Notes: generated by a model from the sequence alone, not told the origin. 64,000 bases of DNA from Streptomyces longisporoflavus (GCF_014649775.1 NZ_BMTR01000006.1:397631-461630), one strand, 5' to 3'. Positions 34,070 to 42,302 are shown, counted from the first letter of the stretch. Numbers and translations: made by a program.

Positions 34070-34817
34070 ACTCCGTTCCGTCACCGCCGGATACGACCGC
34101 CGCGCTCCCGTCATGCGCGGCGTCGACCTCGCCCTCGCGCCCGGCGCCTCCGTCGGCCTGCTGGGCCCCAGCGGCTGCGGCAAGTCGACCCTGGCCCGGG
34201 TCGCCGCCCTGCTGCACAAGCCCGACGCGGGCCGCGTCCTCATCGACGGCGAGCCCGCGCGCGGCTGGCGGCACCGAGCCCCCCGCGCCCAGCGCACCGC
34301 CTTCGGCGTCGTCTTCCAGCAGCCCCGCCTCTCCGCCGACCCGCGCCTCACCCTCACGAACCTGATCGCCGAGCCGCTCCGGGCGACCGGGCGCGGGGCC
34401 GAAGCCGCCGGGCGGGTGTCGGAGCTGGCGGCCACGGTCGGTCTCGGCGCCGACCTCCTGGGCCGCAGGCCGCACGAGGTCAGCGACGGTCAGCTCCAGC
34501 GCGCCTGCCTGGCCCGTGCCCTGGTGCTCCGCCCGCGCTGGCTGATCTGCGACGAGATGACGGCGATGCTGGACGCCTCGACGACGGCGGCGCTCGTGCA
34601 CGCCGTGGAGGAGTACCGGCGGGAGAGCGGCGCCGGGCTGCTCGCGGTCGGCCACGACCGGGTACTCCTGGAGCGCTGGTGCGAGCGGACCGTCCACTGG
34701 GGCGAGCTGGTCACAGGCGGTACGGGAACGGCCGAGCGCGAGCCGGACACCGAACTTGAGCCGGACACCGAACACGGGCCGGACACCGATCGTGAGGCGC
34801 AACCCGAAGTGGCCTGA
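34062..34817 (+). CDS. NikE/DppF-type ABC transporter ATP-binding protein
   Basis: A 251-residue ATPase with Walker A GPSGCGKST at 35-43, signature VSDGQLQR and Walker B WLICDEMTAMLD, in which the usual DEPT proline is replaced by methionine. It overlaps the first ATPase by 8 nt. It is short: the C-terminal extension of NikE/DppF is missing and is replaced by an acidic EPDTE-type repeat tail encoded by an 18-bp tandem repeat. Confidence 0.88.
   Translation: MLELRSVTAGYDRRAPVMRGVDLALAPGASVGLLGPSGCGKSTLARVAALLHKPDAGRVLIDGEPARGWRHRAPRAQRTAFGVVFQQPRLSADPRLTLTNLIAEPLRATGRGAEAAGRVSELAATVGLGADLLGRRPHEVSDGQLQRACLARALVLRPRWLICDEMTAMLDASTTAALVHAVEEYRRESGAGLLAVGHDRVLLERWCERTVHWGELVTGGTGTAEREPDTELEPDTEHGPDTDREAQPEVA
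34740..34793 (+). repeat. 18-bp tandem repeat in the NikE/DppF tail
   Basis: Three consecutive units beginning with G-rich GAGCCGGACACCGA or GGGCCGGACACCGA encode EPDTEL, EPDTEH and GPDTDR. The unit is a multiple of three, so the frame is kept. It looks like recent slippage expansion at the gene's end. Confidence 0.8.
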
Positions 34818-34873
34818 GGGGCCCCGAGGGGGCGTGGGGTTCGCGGAGTTAACGCGGGGCGTCGAGAGCGCCA

Positions 34874-34894
34874 ACTCCCTTCGCGAGGGGGTTT
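34874..34894 (+). terminator. Rho-independent terminator after the importer operon
   Basis: AACTCCC and GGGGGTT form a 7-bp stem with one wobble around TTCGCGA, followed by TTCTT. It lies 57 bp after the last ATPase stop. Confidence 0.55.
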
Positions 34895-34963
34895 CTTGAC
34901 GCGGGCATGGCCTCATACTCACTGAGGCCCTCTCCTCACCCCTCGCCCCTTCCGGGAGTCCGC

Positions 34964-35821
34964 ATGGCACTCGTCACCCGTCGTAGAGCCCTCACCCTCG
35001 GTGCCGCGCTCGCCGGCACCGCGGCCGTCCCCGCGTACGCGCAGGCGAGCGAGCGCGGCCACGGACCCCGCCCCCTGGTCCGTGCCCACGCGCACAACGA
35101 CTACGAGCACCCCCGGCCCCTGCTCGACGCGCTCGACCACCGCTTCGGCAGCGTCGAGGCCGACATCTACCTCGTCGACGGCGCGCTCCTGGTCGCTCAC
35201 GACCCGATCGACCTCGACCCCGCCCGCACCCTCGAATCGCTCTACCTGGACCCCCTGGCGGCCCGCGTGCGCGCCAACCACGGTTCCGTCTACCGGGGCT
35301 ACCAACGCACCCCCTTCCAGCTCCTGATCGACATCAAGACCGAGGGTGCGGCGACGTACCTCGAACTCGACCGCCACCTGCGGCGCTACCGGCATCTGTT
35401 CACCACGTACACGCACGGCAAGGTCCACCGCGGACCCGTGACGGCGGTGATATCCGGCGACCGGGCCGCCCGCGCGCCGATGGAGGCCCAGCGCGTGCGC
35501 CGCGCCTTCTACGACGGCCGCCTCGCCGACCTGGGCAGTGCGGCGCCCGCCTCTCTCATCCCGCTGATCAGCGACAACTGGACCCTCAACTTCAGCTGGC
35601 AGGGCGTCGGCCCGATCCCCGCCGCCGAGCGCGACAAGCTGCGCGGCATCGTCTCGGCCGCCCACAAGCGCGGGCAGCGCGTCCGTTTCTGGGCCACGCC
35701 CGACCTGGCGGGACCGGCGCGCGACGCGGTGTGGGGCGAGCTCCTTGCCGCCGGGGTCGACCACTTGAACACGGACGATCTCGCGGGCCTCGAGGCGTTC
35801 CTCGACGCTCACGGGCGGTAG
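34964..35821 (+). CDS. Exported PI-PLC/GDPD-like (AIM6-type) phosphodiesterase
   Basis: A 285-residue protein of the phosphatidylinositol-specific phospholipase C / glycerophosphodiester phosphodiesterase fold. The N-terminus MALVTRRRALTLGAALAGTAAV is a twin-arginine signal with cleavage near AYA-QA. Catalytic-type residues are in RAHAHNDYEHPRPLLDALDH, VEADIYLVDGALLVAHDP and LLIDIKTEG (acidic metal ligands). GGGAG 7 bp before the ATG at 34964 decides the start over the upstream in-frame ATG at 34907. Substrate unknown; phospholipid head-group cleavage is inferred. Confidence 0.85.
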   Translation: MALVTRRRALTLGAALAGTAAVPAYAQASERGHGPRPLVRAHAHNDYEHPRPLLDALDHRFGSVEADIYLVDGALLVAHDPIDLDPARTLESLYLDPLAARVRANHGSVYRGYQRTPFQLLIDIKTEGAATYLELDRHLRRYRHLFTTYTHGKVHRGPVTAVISGDRAARAPMEAQRVRRAFYDGRLADLGSAAPASLIPLISDNWTLNFSWQGVGPIPAAERDKLRGIVSAAHKRGQRVRFWATPDLAGPARDAVWGELLAAGVDHLNTDDLAGLEAFLDAHGR

Positions 35822-35824
35822 AAC

Positions 35825-35848
35825 CCGGCCCGGCGACGGCCGGGCCGG
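35825..35848 (+). terminator. Strong hairpin terminator
   Basis: A perfect 10-bp stem, CCGGCCCGGC / GCCGGGCCGG, with a GACG loop begins 3 bp after the PLC-like gene's stop. There is no T-run, as is common for Streptomyces terminators. Confidence 0.6.
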
Positions 35849-35967
35849 AGCAACGCCCCGGCACATAACACCCGTTCGGAGGACATGCCGGTCGCCCGGA
35901 CGGTCCCTCCGCTGCGCCACACTCGGCCCAGAGCCGCGGTGCGGACGTGGCGGAGGAGGTTGTCCCG

Positions 35968-36162
35968 ATGGCCGTTTCGGTCTCTGTGGTGCTGCTGCTG
36001 GTGATCCTCGCAGTGGTCTTTCTGCGCAATGGCGCGCTGAAGTTCTCGCACGCCCTGGTCTGTGCGCTGCTCGGCTTCTATCTGGCGAGTTCGAGCATGG
36101 CGCCGACCATCCACAACGGGGTCACGGCCGCGGCGGACATCGTCAGCGGCCTGCAGCCATGA
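35968..36162 (+). CDS. Small conserved membrane protein (64 aa)
   Basis: A 64-residue protein, AVSVSVVLLLVILAVVFLRNGALKFSH followed by a second hydrophobic stretch ALVCALLGFYLASSSMAPTI. Two membrane helices with a short basic loop are likely. GGAGGAGG upstream favours the ATG at 35968 over the GTG at 35947. I know similar small proteins from Streptomyces genomes but no function. It stands alone between the PLC-like gene and a secreted protein gene. Confidence 0.75.
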   Translation: MAVSVSVVLLLVILAVVFLRNGALKFSHALVCALLGFYLASSSMAPTIHNGVTAAADIVSGLQP

Positions 36163-36170
36163 TCGTTGCG

Positions 36171-36182
36171 TGTTCATGAACA
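36171..36182. promoter_or_regulatory. Perfect 12-bp palindrome
   Basis: TGTTCATGAACA is a perfect palindrome 51 bp before the ATG of the secreted protein gene and upstream of its TAGCTT -10. It may be a regulator site; I could not fit it to a known Streptomyces box. Confidence 0.45.
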
Positions 36183-36220
36183 ACTGTCATCTTTCCATGG
36201 ACACTTCAAGGGTCTGGCCC

Positions 36221-36226
36221 TAGCTT
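36221..36226 (+). promoter_or_regulatory. -10 box TAGCTT, leaderless start
   Basis: TAGCTT ends 6 bp before the ATG at 36233, putting the transcription start at the start codon, as at 21687. Confidence 0.5.
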
Positions 36227-36232
36227 CGGCCC

Positions 36233-37813
36233 ATGCCGCGTCGCAGAACCCTCAGCAGCGCCCTCGCCCTGACCGCACTCACGGTCTCGGCCGTGTCCTT
36301 CGCGTATCCCGCACAGGCGGACGACATACCGAAGGCTCCGGGGCACCGGCTCGTCGACCAGTACACCGGCACACCCGCCGACGCCCGCCCGCTGCCCGGC
36401 GAACAGCCGCCCCAGCACCCGTATCTGGCCGCCAACGGCCGCAGCGGGATGCACGCGGACGCGGCGGGCAGCGGCACGTACCCCTGGAACGGACCGCTGG
36501 GGAAGAAGCCTCGGGTCAGCAGCGAGAAGATGGCGGCGCTCGGCGGTGAGTGCGCCACCGTCACCTTCGACAGGGACGGCCGCATCGTCACCGTCTGCGG
36601 CACGTTCACCGGCTTCCTGGTCAAGCTGCTCGACCCGGACACCATGGCCACGCTCGCCGAGTACAAGCTCCCGCAGCGCCCCTCCACCGTCGAGGCCATC
36701 ACGCGCCTGGACTTCTCCAAGATCTTCAAGGACACCTCGGGCGGCGCCTACTCCTATCTCGACGACAAGGACCGGCTCGTCCTCGCCGACTCCCGCCAGC
36801 ACATCGTCAGGCTCGCGCACGAGCAGAGGGCGGACGGCAGTTGGCGCTTCGTCGTCGACAAGGACTGGGACCTGACGGCGCACGTCCCGCACGACTGCGT
36901 GTCCTGGGCCAATCTCTACCCGAGCGGCGAATGCGACCCGGTCACCTCGGTCATGCCCGACTGGGAGGGCCGCATCTGGTGGGTGACCCGGCAGGGACGC
37001 GTCGGGACCGTCGATCCCGGATCCGGCGACATCCGCTCCGTCCGCCTCGACGGCGAGGAGATCCAGAACTCCTTCTCCGTCGCCGAGGACGGCGTGTCCA
37101 TCGTCTCCGACCACGCGCTCTACAGCTTCCGGGCCGGCGCGGACGGCACCCCCGAGACCGTCTGGCGCCAGACCTACGACCGGGGGACGGGCACCAAGCC
37201 CGGCTCGGTGAACCAGGGTTCGGGCACCACACCCGACCTCTTCGGCCAGGGCGACGACGACTACGTGGCCATCACCGACAACGCCGACGACCGCATGAAC
37301 GTCCTCGTCTACCGCAGGGGCGACGACGTCCCTGACGACAAGCGCCTCGTCTGCGAGGTCCCCGTCTTCGGCTCCGGCGCGTCCACCACCGACAACTCGC
37401 TGATCAGCTGGGGCAACAGCCTCGTCGTGGAGAACAACTACGGCTACGAGAACATCACCTCGCTCACCTTCGGGCGCAGCGTCGTCGGCGGCGTCAGCAG
37501 GATCGACGTACGCGAGGACGGCAGCGGCTGCGACACCGTGTGGGAGAGCGACGTCCGCGCCCCCTCGAACGTGCCCAAGCTGTCGACCGCCTCAGGGCTG
37601 CTGTACTTCTACACGAAGGAGCCCAACAGCCTCGGCATCGACGCCTGGTACCTGACGGCCGTCGACTTCCGCACCGGCGAGACCAAGTGGAAGCGCCTCG
37701 CCGGCACGGGCATCGCGTACGACAACAACTGGGCCCCGGTCACCCTCGGGCCGGACGGCACCGCGTACGTGGGGGTGTTCAACGGCCTGGTGGCGGTGCG
37801 GGACGCCGAGTGA
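36233..37813 (+). CDS. Secreted protein, probable beta-propeller
   Basis: A 526-residue exported protein with signal peptide ending near AYPAQA-DD (residue 28). The mature part contains repeated beta-strand blocks of PQQ/Kelch-like character (TVTFDRDGRIVTVCGTFTGFLVKLLDPDTMATL, GRIWWVTRQGRVGTVDPGSGDIRSV, YLTAVDFRTGETKWKRLAGTG, GPDGTAYVGVFNGLVAVRDAE). I do not recognise a named family. Two cysteine pairs may be disulfides. The gene seems to be leaderless and is convergent with the phosphodiester glycosidase. Confidence 0.8.
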   Translation: MPRRRTLSSALALTALTVSAVSFAYPAQADDIPKAPGHRLVDQYTGTPADARPLPGEQPPQHPYLAANGRSGMHADAAGSGTYPWNGPLGKKPRVSSEKMAALGGECATVTFDRDGRIVTVCGTFTGFLVKLLDPDTMATLAEYKLPQRPSTVEAITRLDFSKIFKDTSGGAYSYLDDKDRLVLADSRQHIVRLAHEQRADGSWRFVVDKDWDLTAHVPHDCVSWANLYPSGECDPVTSVMPDWEGRIWWVTRQGRVGTVDPGSGDIRSVRLDGEEIQNSFSVAEDGVSIVSDHALYSFRAGADGTPETVWRQTYDRGTGTKPGSVNQGSGTTPDLFGQGDDDYVAITDNADDRMNVLVYRRGDDVPDDKRLVCEVPVFGSGASTTDNSLISWGNSLVVENNYGYENITSLTFGRSVVGGVSRIDVREDGSGCDTVWESDVRAPSNVPKLSTASGLLYFYTKEPNSLGIDAWYLTAVDFRTGETKWKRLAGTGIAYDNNWAPVTLGPDGTAYVGVFNGLVAVRDAE

Positions 37814-37829
37814 ACACCCCCGCCTCCGG

Positions 37830-39113
37830 CTAGCCCCGGGAGAACACGCCGATGCCATTGGCCACCGGGCGTTCCGCGCCGCCGCTGGGGTTGTTGCGTA
37901 CGGTGACGGCCTGCGCGCCCGGTGCTCTGGCGACCAGGGTGGCGGAGGAGACCAGGGTGGAGGAACCGCCGCCGTCCAGGCTGAAGCCGTCCCGTGCGCC
38001 AAGACCCCGCAGGGTGTCGGCCACTTCGGCGACGGTGAGGCCCGTACGGAACTCGGGGGAGCCGTCGAGGGACAGGAGGAGCAGGCGCCGGCCGTTGTCG
38101 GAGATGCCTGCGGCCGTGCGCACGGCCGAGGTGACGGAGTCGAGGCCGGACAGCGGGGCGCCGCCCCGCAGGACCGGATAGCCGCCGAGCGCGAAGCGGA
38201 ACGGCATGCGCGATTCGGCGGCCACCAGGCGGTGCCGCACGTGCACCCGGTCGCCGATCGAGAGTTTGCGCAGCTCCTGGGCGCCCGCCTCGCGTCCGAC
38301 CAGGACCGTGCTGCCGGCGGCCACCGGACCGCTGCCGGGGGTGCCCGCGGACTCCACGACACGGCCGCCGCGCACCGTCACCTCATGGGTGTCCGTGCTG
38401 CAGGGGGCGCCGCGGTTCGTGTCGGTGCCGCAGGTGGAACGCACCCGCGACGTGCGGCCCCAGTCGCTGGTGAAGGCGCCGACGGAGCCCACGGGGAGGG
38501 CGTACTGATTGAGTCCGCCGAGCGGCAGACGGGTCTGGCCGACGCGTACCTGTCCGTCGAGGCGGAGGCTGTCCAGCCGGGCCCGGCCGTCGTAGCCCAC
38601 GCCGAGCACGGCCTCGGTGGTGACACCCGGAGGCATCGCGGGGCCGAAGCGCTGTCCGTTGGGCACCGCCCCCTTGAGGGCGCGACCGCGGGCGACCGCC
38701 GGGCCGACGGGCGCGCCGGTGACTTCGACGCCCGGGTGCTGTGCCTCGGAGATGTTGAAGAAGTCGCCGTTGATCCCGCCGACCGCCCCCGCTCCGTCCG
38801 CGAGAGCGGATACGGCGGAACGGGCGCCCACTTCACCCGGATAGAGCAGGCCCACGCCGGTCCGGGGGTCCCTCAGGTTGATGTCGAGCACGTGCGCCCG
38901 GGCCGTGCCGTGGGAGGCCGGGATGTCGAAGTGCCAGTACTTCACGCCCGGCGCGATCCGGGAGGCCGCCGTCTTTTCTGGTGCCTCCACGCCGCCGGCC
39001 GGTGCCGCTCCCATCAGAGCCGCACCGGCCAGCGTGCCGAATGCCGTCAATACCGAGAGCGCCGCCCTCGCCGATCTGAACCGTCTTGAGGTGTGCTTGC
39101 GTCGTGTCGCCAC
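37830..39113 (-). CDS. Secreted phosphodiester glycosidase family protein
   Basis: A 427-residue protein with a signal peptide (basic start, hydrophobic stretch about residues 15-35) and a NAGPA/phosphodiester glycosidase (DUF2233) domain: GINGDFFNISEAQHPGVEV, LLLLSLDGSPEFRTGLTVAEVADTLRGLGARDGFSLDGGGSSTLV. The family includes the enzyme that uncovers mannose 6-phosphate and bacterial sugar-phosphodiester glycosidases. Wall teichoic-acid or exopolysaccharide substrates are conceivable but not shown. It is monocistronic here. Confidence 0.9.
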   Translation of the reverse strand: MATRRKHTSRRFRSARAALSVLTAFGTLAGAALMGAAPAGGVEAPEKTAASRIAPGVKYWHFDIPASHGTARAHVLDINLRDPRTGVGLLYPGEVGARSAVSALADGAGAVGGINGDFFNISEAQHPGVEVTGAPVGPAVARGRALKGAVPNGQRFGPAMPPGVTTEAVLGVGYDGRARLDSLRLDGQVRVGQTRLPLGGLNQYALPVGSVGAFTSDWGRTSRVRSTCGTDTNRGAPCSTDTHEVTVRGGRVVESAGTPGSGPVAAGSTVLVGREAGAQELRKLSIGDRVHVRHRLVAAESRMPFRFALGGYPVLRGGAPLSGLDSVTSAVRTAAGISDNGRRLLLLSLDGSPEFRTGLTVAEVADTLRGLGARDGFSLDGGGSSTLVSSATLVARAPGAQAVTVRNNPSGGAERPVANGIGVFSRG

Positions 39114-39202
39114 CGTGCCCCCTGACGTCTGACTGGCCGACCAACTGCCTCAGTGTGATGGTCGGTCAGATAGTGCACCAGAGGGCAGCGCCGGACGGGT
39201 GG

Positions 39203-39559
39203 CTACGTGCCCACCAACCGGGAACGGATGAGGAAACGTACGCCTTCCGGGGCTTCGAGCGAGAAGCCGCTGCCGCGGCCCGGCACGACGTCGACGACCA
39301 ACCGGGTGTGACTCCACACGTCGTACTGGCTCTTCGACATCCAGAAGGCGACCGGTTCGGCCACTCCATCGACCGTCAGCGACGCCAGGCACACATCCGA
39401 GTCGCCGGTCCGGAACTCGCCCTCGGGGTAGCACATGGGGGCGCTGCCGTCACAGCAGCCGCCGGACTGATGGAACATCAGCGGCCCGTGAGCCTCCCTC
39501 AGCCGCCGCACCAGATCGGCGGCGGCGGGGGTCAGCTCCACGCGCGGGGCATCGGTCAT
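39203..39559 (-). CDS. DUF779 domain-containing protein
   Basis: A 118-residue DUF779 protein. HQSGGCCDGSAPMCYPEGEF holds three cysteines and FWMSKSQYDVWSHTRLVVDVVPGRGSGFSLEAPEG is the family core. The ATG at 39559 is preceded by AAGGAG. In many actinobacteria this gene adjoins aldehyde dehydrogenase genes; none is here, so it stands alone. The cysteine cluster suggests metal binding; function is unknown. Confidence 0.88.
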   Translation of the reverse strand: MTDAPRVELTPAAADLVRRLREAHGPLMFHQSGGCCDGSAPMCYPEGEFRTGDSDVCLASLTVDGVAEPVAFWMSKSQYDVWSHTRLVVDVVPGRGSGFSLEAPEGVRFLIRSRLVGT

Positions 39560-39613
39560 GGGCTGCCGCTCCTTGTCCCTTGTCACCGGGCCGCCGTCGA
39601 GGCGGGGGCCCAG

Positions 39614-40087
39614 TCAACTGCGGGCAAGGTTGCGAGGACGTTGCAGCAGGGGCCGGGACTCGAGGTGCGGAAGGGCGAGCACCGCACGGACCGCCTTGCC
39701 GTGCCGGCCGCTGCCGACGACTTCGAGGCGCGCGGCGAGGTGCCGCACCATGGCGAGCCCCCGCCCGCTGTCCCGTTCGGTGCTCGGCTTGAGGACCCGT
39801 GGGCCCTCGGGACTCGCGTCGTGGACCTCGACGGTCACTTGGTCGTCGGAGACCTCGAGGCGCAGACGGCACGGGCTGCGGCCGTGCTGGGTGGCGTTGG
39901 TGACGAGTTCGGACACGATCAGCGTGGCATCGTCCACCCGTTCGGCGTCCACTTCCTTCAGGTGCCGACGGGAGCGGGTCAGGAACGCGGAGGTCAACCT
40001 CCGGGCCCGGCCGGCCGACGCGGCTTCCTGCGGCAGTGCGTACTCAACGCGGGTGACGTGCCGATGGGCGCGCTGGTGCGCACGCAT
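39614..40087 (-). CDS. ATP-binding protein, anti-sigma regulatory factor-like
   Basis: A 157-residue HATPase_c (GHKL) protein of the RsbW/SpoIIAB-like group abundant in Streptomyces. DATLIVSELVTNATQHGRSP is the N-box and DSGRGLAMVRHLA the G-box. It probably phosphorylates or binds a partner in a partner-switching sigma or response pathway, but no partner gene adjoins. It diverges from the TetR gene 261 bp away. The stop is 54 bp before the DUF779 start, so the two may or may not be co-transcribed. Confidence 0.85.
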   Translation of the reverse strand: MRAHQRAHRHVTRVEYALPQEAASAGRARRLTSAFLTRSRRHLKEVDAERVDDATLIVSELVTNATQHGRSPCRLRLEVSDDQVTVEVHDASPEGPRVLKPSTERDSGRGLAMVRHLAARLEVVGSGRHGKAVRAVLALPHLESRPLLQRPRNLARS

Positions 40088-40278
40088 GGCGACTCACTTC
40101 CCTCCCCCGGGACGACCGGTGTGCTCGCGACGGAATGGGCTCACCGCGACGCCCCCGGCGTATCTCTTGCGTGGTCGATCCTGTCCCACCCTGATGCCCG
40201 CCCCTGCTGATCCCCAATCAGGATCCGGCAGGCGAGCATCCCGCTGCGACGCGGGAATGCGCACTGTCGTGGCCTGGA

Positions 40279-40338
40279 CGAACACGTCCGTGGCGAACGC
40301 GCTCGTAACGAACATGCACGTAACGAACATGTTCGTTA
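40279..40338. promoter_or_regulatory. 15-bp phased operator array upstream of tetR
   Basis: CGAAC occurs at 40279, 40294, 40309 and 40324, exactly 15 bp apart. The last copy lies in TAACGAACATGTTCGTTA (40321-40338), a perfect 18-bp palindrome that ends 10 bp before the TetR ATG. Earlier copies are weaker half or full dyads (for example ACGAACACGTCCGT at 40278). It is the likely autoregulatory operator. Confidence 0.8.
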
Positions 40339-40348
40339 TGCTGGTCAT

Positions 40349-41059
40349 ATGACAGCTCATTCCGATGCCCCCCGCAGCCGCCGCGAGCGCCCGGCGAAGC
40401 CGGCCCTGACACGGTCCGGGATCGTGGCCGCCGCGGTGGCGATCATGCGCGCCGACGGCCTGGGCAAGGTGACCATGCGCCGCCTCGCCCGGGAGCTCGA
40501 CACCGGCCCCGCCTCCCTCTATGTCTACGTCCGCAACACCGCCGAGCTGCACGCGGCGATCCTGGACGAGCTCCTCGGCGCGGTGGAGGCGGCGCCGGCC
40601 GACGGTGACTGGCGCGAGCGCCTGGAGCAGGTGCTCACCTCCTACACCGAGGTGCTCTTCCGGCACCGCGGTCTGGCCAAGGCCGCACTGGTGGCCCGGC
40701 CGCGCGGTGAGCACTACCTGCGGCTCATCGAAACGCTGCTCGCCCTGCTGGACGAGGGTGGGGTCCCGCCGGGTCAGGCTGCCTGGGGCGTCGACCTGCT
40801 GCTGCAGTACGCCACCGCTACCGCCGCCGAGCATGCCCCCGGCGACGGGGACGCCGAGGTCGCCCGTGAGGAGTGGGACGCGGTCGCCGGCGCCCTGCGG
40901 GGAGCCTCCGCGCAGACCCACCCGCACGTCGCCGGCCTTGCCGGGGAGCTCGTGTCCGGCAAGCCGGAGACCCGCGTCTCCTGGGGCTTCCGTGTGCTGA
41001 TCGACGGAATTCTGCACACGCCAATCCCGGAGGGCAGCACCGGCGACACCCGCAACTGA
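40349..41059 (+). CDS. TetR-family transcriptional regulator
   Basis: A 236-residue regulator. Residues about 19-65 are the DNA-binding domain (GIVAAAVAIMRADGLGKVTMRRLARELDTGPASLYVYVRN), followed by a TetR_C-type ligand domain. It sits directly behind a palindrome array and 45 bp before a TetX-like monooxygenase, the layout of tetR-type drug sensors, so it most likely represses both genes and responds to the monooxygenase substrate. Confidence 0.92.
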   Translation: MTAHSDAPRSRRERPAKPALTRSGIVAAAVAIMRADGLGKVTMRRLARELDTGPASLYVYVRNTAELHAAILDELLGAVEAAPADGDWRERLEQVLTSYTEVLFRHRGLAKAALVARPRGEHYLRLIETLLALLDEGGVPPGQAAWGVDLLLQYATATAAEHAPGDGDAEVAREEWDAVAGALRGASAQTHPHVAGLAGELVSGKPETRVSWGFRVLIDGILHTPIPEGSTGDTRN

Positions 41060-41104
41060 GCGCGGACACCCCGCCGCCCCCCACCATCAGCAAGGAGCAA
41101 CGCC

Positions 41105-42262
41105 ATGACCACACGCCACCCCCACCACCCGCACCGCCCCCATCACCCCATAGCCATCGTCGGCGCGGGTCTCGGCGGCCTCACCCTGGCCCGTGTCCTG
41201 CACGTCAACGGCATCGACGCCGCCCTGTACGACCTGGAGGCCTCACCGGCGGCCCGCGGCCAGGGCGGCATGCTCGACATCCACGAGGAGACCGGACAGG
41301 CCGCTCTGCGCGCCGCCGATCTCTACGAGGAGTTCCGCGCGCTCGTCCACCCCGGCGGCGAGGCCATGCGCGTCCTGGACAAGGACGCCGTGGTCCGGCT
41401 GGAGGAGGCGGACGGTGGCGACGGCGGCCGCCCCGAGGTCGAGCGCGGCCAACTGCGCGACCTCTTGCTCGGATCGCTGCCCGACGGGGCCGTGCACTGG
41501 GGCGCGAAGGTCACCGGGGCGCGCCCGCTCGGCGGCGGCCGCCACGAGGTGACCCTGGCCGACGGCTCGGCCTTCACCACCGACCTGCTGATCGGCGCGG
41601 ACGGTGCCTGGTCGCGTATCCGGCCCCTGGTCTCGGCGGCCACCCCTGCCTACTCCGGTGTCTCCTTCGTCGAGGTGGACCTCCTCGACGCCGATGCCCG
41701 CCACCCGGAGAGCGCCGCCGTTGTGGGTGGCGGCATGTTCATGGCCCTCGGCGAGGGCAAGGGATTCCTCGCCCACCGCGAGATCGACGGCAGCCTGCAC
41801 GTCTACACCGCCCTCCAAGTCCCGGAGGGCTGGATCTCCTCCGTCGACTTCACGGCCACGGAGCTTGCCAAGGCCGTCGTCCTGGAGCACTTCGCCGACT
41901 GGGACAAGAGTCTGCAGGCGCTGATCGCCGACGCCGACGGCGCGCTGACCCCGCGCCGCATCCATGCCCTGCCGATCGGCCACCGCTGGGAGCGCGTCCC
42001 GGGTGTCACGCTGCTCGGTGACGCGGCCCACCTCATGTCCCCCTTCGCGGGGGAGGGCGCCAACCTCGCCATGTTCGACGGTTCGGAACTCGCCGGTGCC
42101 TTGGCCGCGCACCCCGGCGACACCGAAGCCGCGCTCGCCGCCTACGAGGAGGCGCTGTTTCCGCGCGGCGAGAACGCAGCCGCCGAGTCCGCCGACAGCC
42201 TCGTCCGCTGCTTCCGGGCCGACGCGCCGCAGGGCCTGCTCGACATGTTCGCGGGCAACTAG
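41105..42262 (+). CDS. FAD-dependent monooxygenase, TetX (tetracycline destructase)-like
   Basis: A 385-residue group A flavoprotein hydroxylase. IAIVGAGLGGLTLARVL at about residues 16-32 binds FAD, GADGAWSRIRPLV is the second motif, and GDAAHLMSPFAGEGANLAMFDGSELA near 304-330 closely follows the TetX pattern. AAGGAG precedes the ATG. Co-transcription with the upstream tetR gene is likely. TetX-type enzymes hydroxylate tetracyclines; related enzymes act on anthracyclines or other aromatics, so tetracycline is only a candidate. The N-terminus has a His-Pro rich tail (HPHHPHRPHHP). Confidence 0.88.
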   Translation: MTTRHPHHPHRPHHPIAIVGAGLGGLTLARVLHVNGIDAALYDLEASPAARGQGGMLDIHEETGQAALRAADLYEEFRALVHPGGEAMRVLDKDAVVRLEEADGGDGGRPEVERGQLRDLLLGSLPDGAVHWGAKVTGARPLGGGRHEVTLADGSAFTTDLLIGADGAWSRIRPLVSAATPAYSGVSFVEVDLLDADARHPESAAVVGGGMFMALGEGKGFLAHREIDGSLHVYTALQVPEGWISSVDFTATELAKAVVLEHFADWDKSLQALIADADGALTPRRIHALPIGHRWERVPGVTLLGDAAHLMSPFAGEGANLAMFDGSELAGALAAHPGDTEAALAAYEEALFPRGENAAAESADSLVRCFRADAPQGLLDMFAGN

Positions 42263-42302
42263 CCTTCGCGGCCGGGTGGTTGGCGGCCGGCCCGGCCACT
42301 GA

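Noticed and set aside
31118..34435. Minus-strand ORF of 1105 codons over the importer operon
   Set aside because: Antisense to five coupled genes with clear ABC-transporter motifs.
36171..36215. PHO box before the secreted propeller gene
   Set aside because: GTTCA-like elements are 13 bp apart instead of the 11-bp repeats PhoP needs.
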